64,000 bases of DNA from Mesonia sp008017825. Its GTDB lineage: Bacteria; Bacteroidota; Bacteroidia; Flavobacteriales; Flavobacteriaceae. The stretch covers positions 186,001 to 250,000 of the forward strand of contig NZ_VRLS01000086.1 in NCBI RefSeq assembly GCF_008017825.1, given 5' to 3'. The translations under genes and the position numbers were made by a program. The notes under the pieces were generated by a model. That model did not search any database and was not told the DNA's origin. It was given only the letters and a program-made list of their open reading frames with translations. This document shows positions 61,583-64,000 of the stretch, piece after piece (the stretch's first letter is position 1; every line of letters begins with the position of its first letter).

Positions 61583-63283
61583 TTAATTTTTTCTGAAAAA
61601 TGTACCTTCAAATGTAGTACTATTTCCTACATTATCAAGTACGATAAGTTTTAATTTGTTTTCGGTTTCTTTTATGATATCATCCTCAAAGTAATATACC
61701 AGTCTGTCTGTTTTATAATCATACTCCATCAATATAAATTTTCCGTTAATAGTAGCTCGGTAGCCCCCAATATTGGTGAGTTCATCTTCAATCTTAAAGA
61801 TCAATTCATTTTCACTAGACATCCATCGTTTTTCTCTAAAATTTATAGGAGTAATCTTAGGTCCTACACTATCTTGTTTAAGTTCATATTTACCGAAGGT
61901 TTTTGTGCTAACGCTAAAACGGTTGTTTTTCTTATAAGTATCAACATAATAAGCAGCTCCCCAATCGGTCATTCTTGCTACATATAGCTGTTCTCTATCT
62001 TTTACGGTGTAATTGCTTACATCAAAACCAATAGTCATATTTTTATGTAGAGGAGTGCTGTCGTGATGTACTTTTATTCCTTCTCCGTCTTTTTGTATAT
62101 CTAAATAAGCGTCTTCATATAAAGCGCCTTTAGGAATATAAATATCAAAACCATCTTCGTCAAAAGCGATTGCTTGTCCTGCTTTTGCAAAATAAGCCGT
62201 ACTGTCAATTTTTTTAGGAGTAATTTCTTCCAAAGAAAAGGTTTTACTAATAATAGGAACTTTAATAGTACTGGTGTTTCCTTTAAAATCTTTTACTTCT
62301 ATCGTATAATTGTAGTCTAAGCTATCTTGAACATTTACAAAACCTTTTTCCCCGTAAGTGGTAATGATGCTTAAAGGGTTATTATCTTCTTTAAATAGTT
62401 TCTGTACACGATTTCGTTCATTCTTATAGTAAGCATAGTCTATAAAACGATTAATATATCTACTTTCAGAAAAAGAGAACTTTTTGAAATCTATTTGCAT
62501 CAATTTATTTCCGTTAACGGAAGTTTTTATTTGATATACGCCATTTTTGTTGGGAGCAAAATCTAACCGGTCTACTGTAGAAACCCCAAAACCTAAAGTG
62601 CCGTACGCTTCAAAATTTTCAGTAATATAATTTCCGTTTCCTAAAGGAATCACTCTCAATTTTTGTCGGTTATTATTTTGATTAACGTGAGAGTTTTCTC
62701 CCTGCGGATATACAAACACTCCTTCAATTAAAGGATGAGAATTATCTTCAATTTTAAAACCAAAATCTAATGGATTCATTGGGCTTGCTGCAGCATCTCT
62801 AATTTCGAAATGTAAATGCGGACCGCCACTACCGCCACTGTTTCCGCTGTACGCAATAAGTTCGTTTTGTGTTACAGGCAGTTCGTTAGCATTAGGAAAA
62901 ACTTCTACTTCATAGCTTTCTTTTGCATATTGCACCTTTCTAATATAGGCTTGTATGGCTGGAGAGAATTTTTTTAAGTGTGCATAAACTGTAGTGTAAC
63001 CATTGGGATGTTGAATGTAAAGGGCTTTTCCATAACCAAAATGGGAAACTTTAATCCTACTTACATATCCTTCCGCGGAAGCGAGGACATTTAAACCTGT
63101 TTTTTGATGAGTTTTAATATCTAATCCGCTATGAAAATGATTGGATCTTAATTCGGCGAAGGTTCCCGAAAGAATTAAAGGGATTTCTAGCGGACTTGAA
63201 AAGTAATCTTGCGGTAAATCTTCTTGCGCTTTTACAGGAGAGCAGAGGAATAATGGTAACAAGAGTAAAAAAATAAATCTCAT
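61583..63283 (-). CDS. M23 family metallopeptidase
   Basis: A 566-residue exported protein (signal peptide ending near PVKAQ). The LytM/M23 domain lies early (about 45-165): NHFHSGLDIKT (HxxxD), YGKALYIQHPNG, VYAHL and GPHLHFEIRD (HxH). The long remainder is beta-rich, of Ig-like or adhesin character. It probably cleaves peptidoglycan cross-bridges or an envelope protein. It is followed after 12 bases by the TonB receptor gene and is likely co-transcribed with it. Confidence 0.92.
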   Translation of the reverse strand: MRFIFLLLLPLFLCSPVKAQEDLPQDYFSSPLEIPLILSGTFAELRSNHFHSGLDIKTHQKTGLNVLASAEGYVSRIKVSHFGYGKALYIQHPNGYTTVYAHLKKFSPAIQAYIRKVQYAKESYEVEVFPNANELPVTQNELIAYSGNSGGSGGPHLHFEIRDAAASPMNPLDFGFKIEDNSHPLIEGVFVYPQGENSHVNQNNNRQKLRVIPLGNGNYITENFEAYGTLGFGVSTVDRLDFAPNKNGVYQIKTSVNGNKLMQIDFKKFSFSESRYINRFIDYAYYKNERNRVQKLFKEDNNPLSIITTYGEKGFVNVQDSLDYNYTIEVKDFKGNTSTIKVPIISKTFSLEEITPKKIDSTAYFAKAGQAIAFDEDGFDIYIPKGALYEDAYLDIQKDGEGIKVHHDSTPLHKNMTIGFDVSNYTVKDREQLYVARMTDWGAAYYVDTYKKNNRFSVSTKTFGKYELKQDSVGPKITPINFREKRWMSSENELIFKIEDELTNIGGYRATINGKFILMEYDYKTDRLVYYFEDDIIKETENKLKLIVLDNVGNSTTFEGTFFRKN

Positions 63284-63399
63284 AAATAAGGATTAGAAAT
63301 ATGGTTAACTTTAAATATAGACTAATTATTATAAAAACAAAATATATTGATGAAATCCAGCGAAGTAACGCAATCTTTTAAAATAGATAAAGAAAACTG

Positions 63400-63430
63400 T
63401 TGCCATATTGATAAAGGTATGTTAACTTTG
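63400..63430 (+). promoter_or_regulatory. Promoter TTG-N20-TAACTTTG for zapB-zapA
   Basis: TTG at 63400-63402 and TAACTTTG at 63423-63430 are 20 bases apart, matching the Bacteroidota consensus; the start codon follows 27 bases later. Confidence 0.65.
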
Positions 63431-63457
63431 TATAGATAAGTATTACGTGAATAGCAG

Positions 63458-63748
63458 ATGAGTAATTTGATTGAAATAGTTGATTCACTTGAAAATAAGA
63501 TTAGTAAACTACTACATAAATATGAACTTTTAAAGCAGAAAAATAACGAATTAGAAGAAATCATAGAAGAAAATAAAAGTAGAATACTAGAACTTCAAAC
63601 TGGTTTAGAGTCACTTTCACAAGAAAATCAAACACTAAAATCTGCTAACGCTATACTAGGCAGTAACGAACACAAAAGAGAAACAAAGCTCAAAATAAAT
63701 AGCTTAATACGAGAGATAGATCAATGTATTGTTCAACTCTCTGAATAA
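63458..63748 (+). CDS. ZapB-like coiled-coil protein
   Basis: A 96-residue, nearly all-helical protein with continuous heptads (LLKQKNNELEEIIEENKSRILELQTGLESLSQENQTLKS). The size, coiled coil and position 6 bases before zapA fit a ZapB-like partner in FtsZ-ring assembly. Sequence alone cannot separate this from other short coiled-coil proteins. Confidence 0.7.
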   Translation: MSNLIEIVDSLENKISKLLHKYELLKQKNNELEEIIEENKSRILELQTGLESLSQENQTLKSANAILGSNEHKRETKLKINSLIREIDQCIVQLSE

Positions 63749-63754
63749 TTTTGA

Positions 63755-64000
63755 ATGAGTGACAAATTAAAAATAAAACTATCTATAGCAGACAGGGTGT
63801 ACCCCTTAACCATTGCGCCAAGCCAAGAAGAAGGTTTGCGTAAAGCTGCAAAAAAGATAGAAGAAGTTATTAAGCAATTTGAGCAGAGTTATGCCGTTAG
63901 GGATAAGCAGGATGTATTAGCGATGTGCGCTTTACAATTTGCAGCAAAGACCGAACAGCATTCAATAAATAATGATAAAGAAGTGATAGATGCAAGACAA
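63755..64000 (+). CDS. zapA: ZapA, cell division protein, cut by window edge
   Basis: The frame from ATG 63755 is open to the right edge (82 codons). MSDKLKIKLSIADRVYPLTI followed by EEGLRKAAKKIEEVIKQFEQSY is the N-terminal half of ZapA, which bundles FtsZ filaments. A complete ZapA is about 95-110 residues, so only a little is missing. It starts 6 bases after the ZapB-like gene. In related genomes zapA is often followed by 6S RNA and rny, which would be just outside the window. Confidence 0.88.
   Translation, partial: MSDKLKIKLSIADRVYPLTIAPSQEEGLRKAAKKIEEVIKQFEQSYAVRDKQDVLAMCALQFAAKTEQHSINNDKEVIDARQ

Noticed and set aside
59114..63283. A polysaccharide utilisation locus around the TonB receptor
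   Set aside because: No SusD-like gene, glycosidase or regulator is adjacent; the partner gene is an M23 peptidase.
1..64000. CRISPR arrays, insertion sequences, prophage or integrated elements
   Set aside because: No regularly spaced repeats, no transposase or integrase frames and no terminal inverted repeats were seen; the tRNA-Ser gene has no att-like duplicate within the window.

Overview
The window is chromosomal DNA from a marine-type member of the Flavobacteriaceae (Bacteroidota). The evidence is low GC content, many exported proteins with Flavobacteriia-type N termini, Bacteroidota-only families (DUF4421, DUF3822, DUF2853, TonB receptor with a CarboxypepD_reg-like domain), and promoters of the TTG-N17-23-TAnnTTTG type. 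I see no transposase, integrase, phage gene, CRISPR array or rRNA, so it reads as core genome with a few accessory patches.

Layout. 1-7.6 kb: menD (cut by the left edge) and menB for menaquinone synthesis, with a DUF2853 gene, cvfB, a leftward cluster of small exported proteins that includes one broken gene, and a pair of bacterial PH-domain membrane proteins. 7.6-18.7 kb, all leftward: asnB preceded by an asparagine-codon leader peptide and terminator, a fused 2-oxoacid dehydrogenase E1, an M1-like protein that lost its zinc site and carries an outer-membrane barrel, a LOG-family gene and uvrA. 18.8-22.6 kb, rightward: two paralogous small cysteine-motif proteins, an MbnP-like lipoprotein, an MbnH/MauG-like di-heme enzyme and a CxxCxC outer-membrane protein, together a probable copper-handling operon. 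22.7-32.2 kb: acpH, glmM, an LpxL-like acyltransferase, rhomboid, SIMPL, a TlpA-like thioredoxin, a GAF protein and an HD-PycTM fusion. 32.3-39.8 kb: a phosphoesterase fused to an Omp85-like barrel, GNAT, MscS, Dps and dnaN. 40.0-47.0 kb, rightward: pyrR-pyrB, rnz, pdxH, sixA, ppk1 and ppx. 47.0-52.0 kb: miaE and dnaX (with an A10G slippery run), rnpB, and a four-gene leftward operon ending in rsmD and a small unknown gene. 52.1-58.6 kb: a RecD-like helicase, kdsB, a photolyase-SDR-SRPBCC cluster, a lipoprotein and an M28 peptidase. 58.7-64.0 kb: tRNA-Ser(TGA), a TonB receptor, an M23 peptidase, a zapB-like gene and zapA (cut by the right edge).

Most notable signals. (1) A 15-residue leader peptide with six consecutive Asn codons lies ahead of a strong terminator upstream of asnB, so asparagine attenuation is likely. 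(2) An A10G run in dnaX sits where the clamp-loader core ends, and both alternative frames stop almost at once, which predicts a gamma-like short product. (3) The MbnP/MbnH operon comes with duplicated cysteine-motif proteins. (4) An HD phosphohydrolase is fused to a Pycsar-type transmembrane effector domain with no cyclase nearby. (5) The M1-like barrel protein and an SDR have both lost catalytic residues. (6) A dispersed palindromic word, CGCTTTCGCGGAAGCG-like, occurs eight times, always inside genes.
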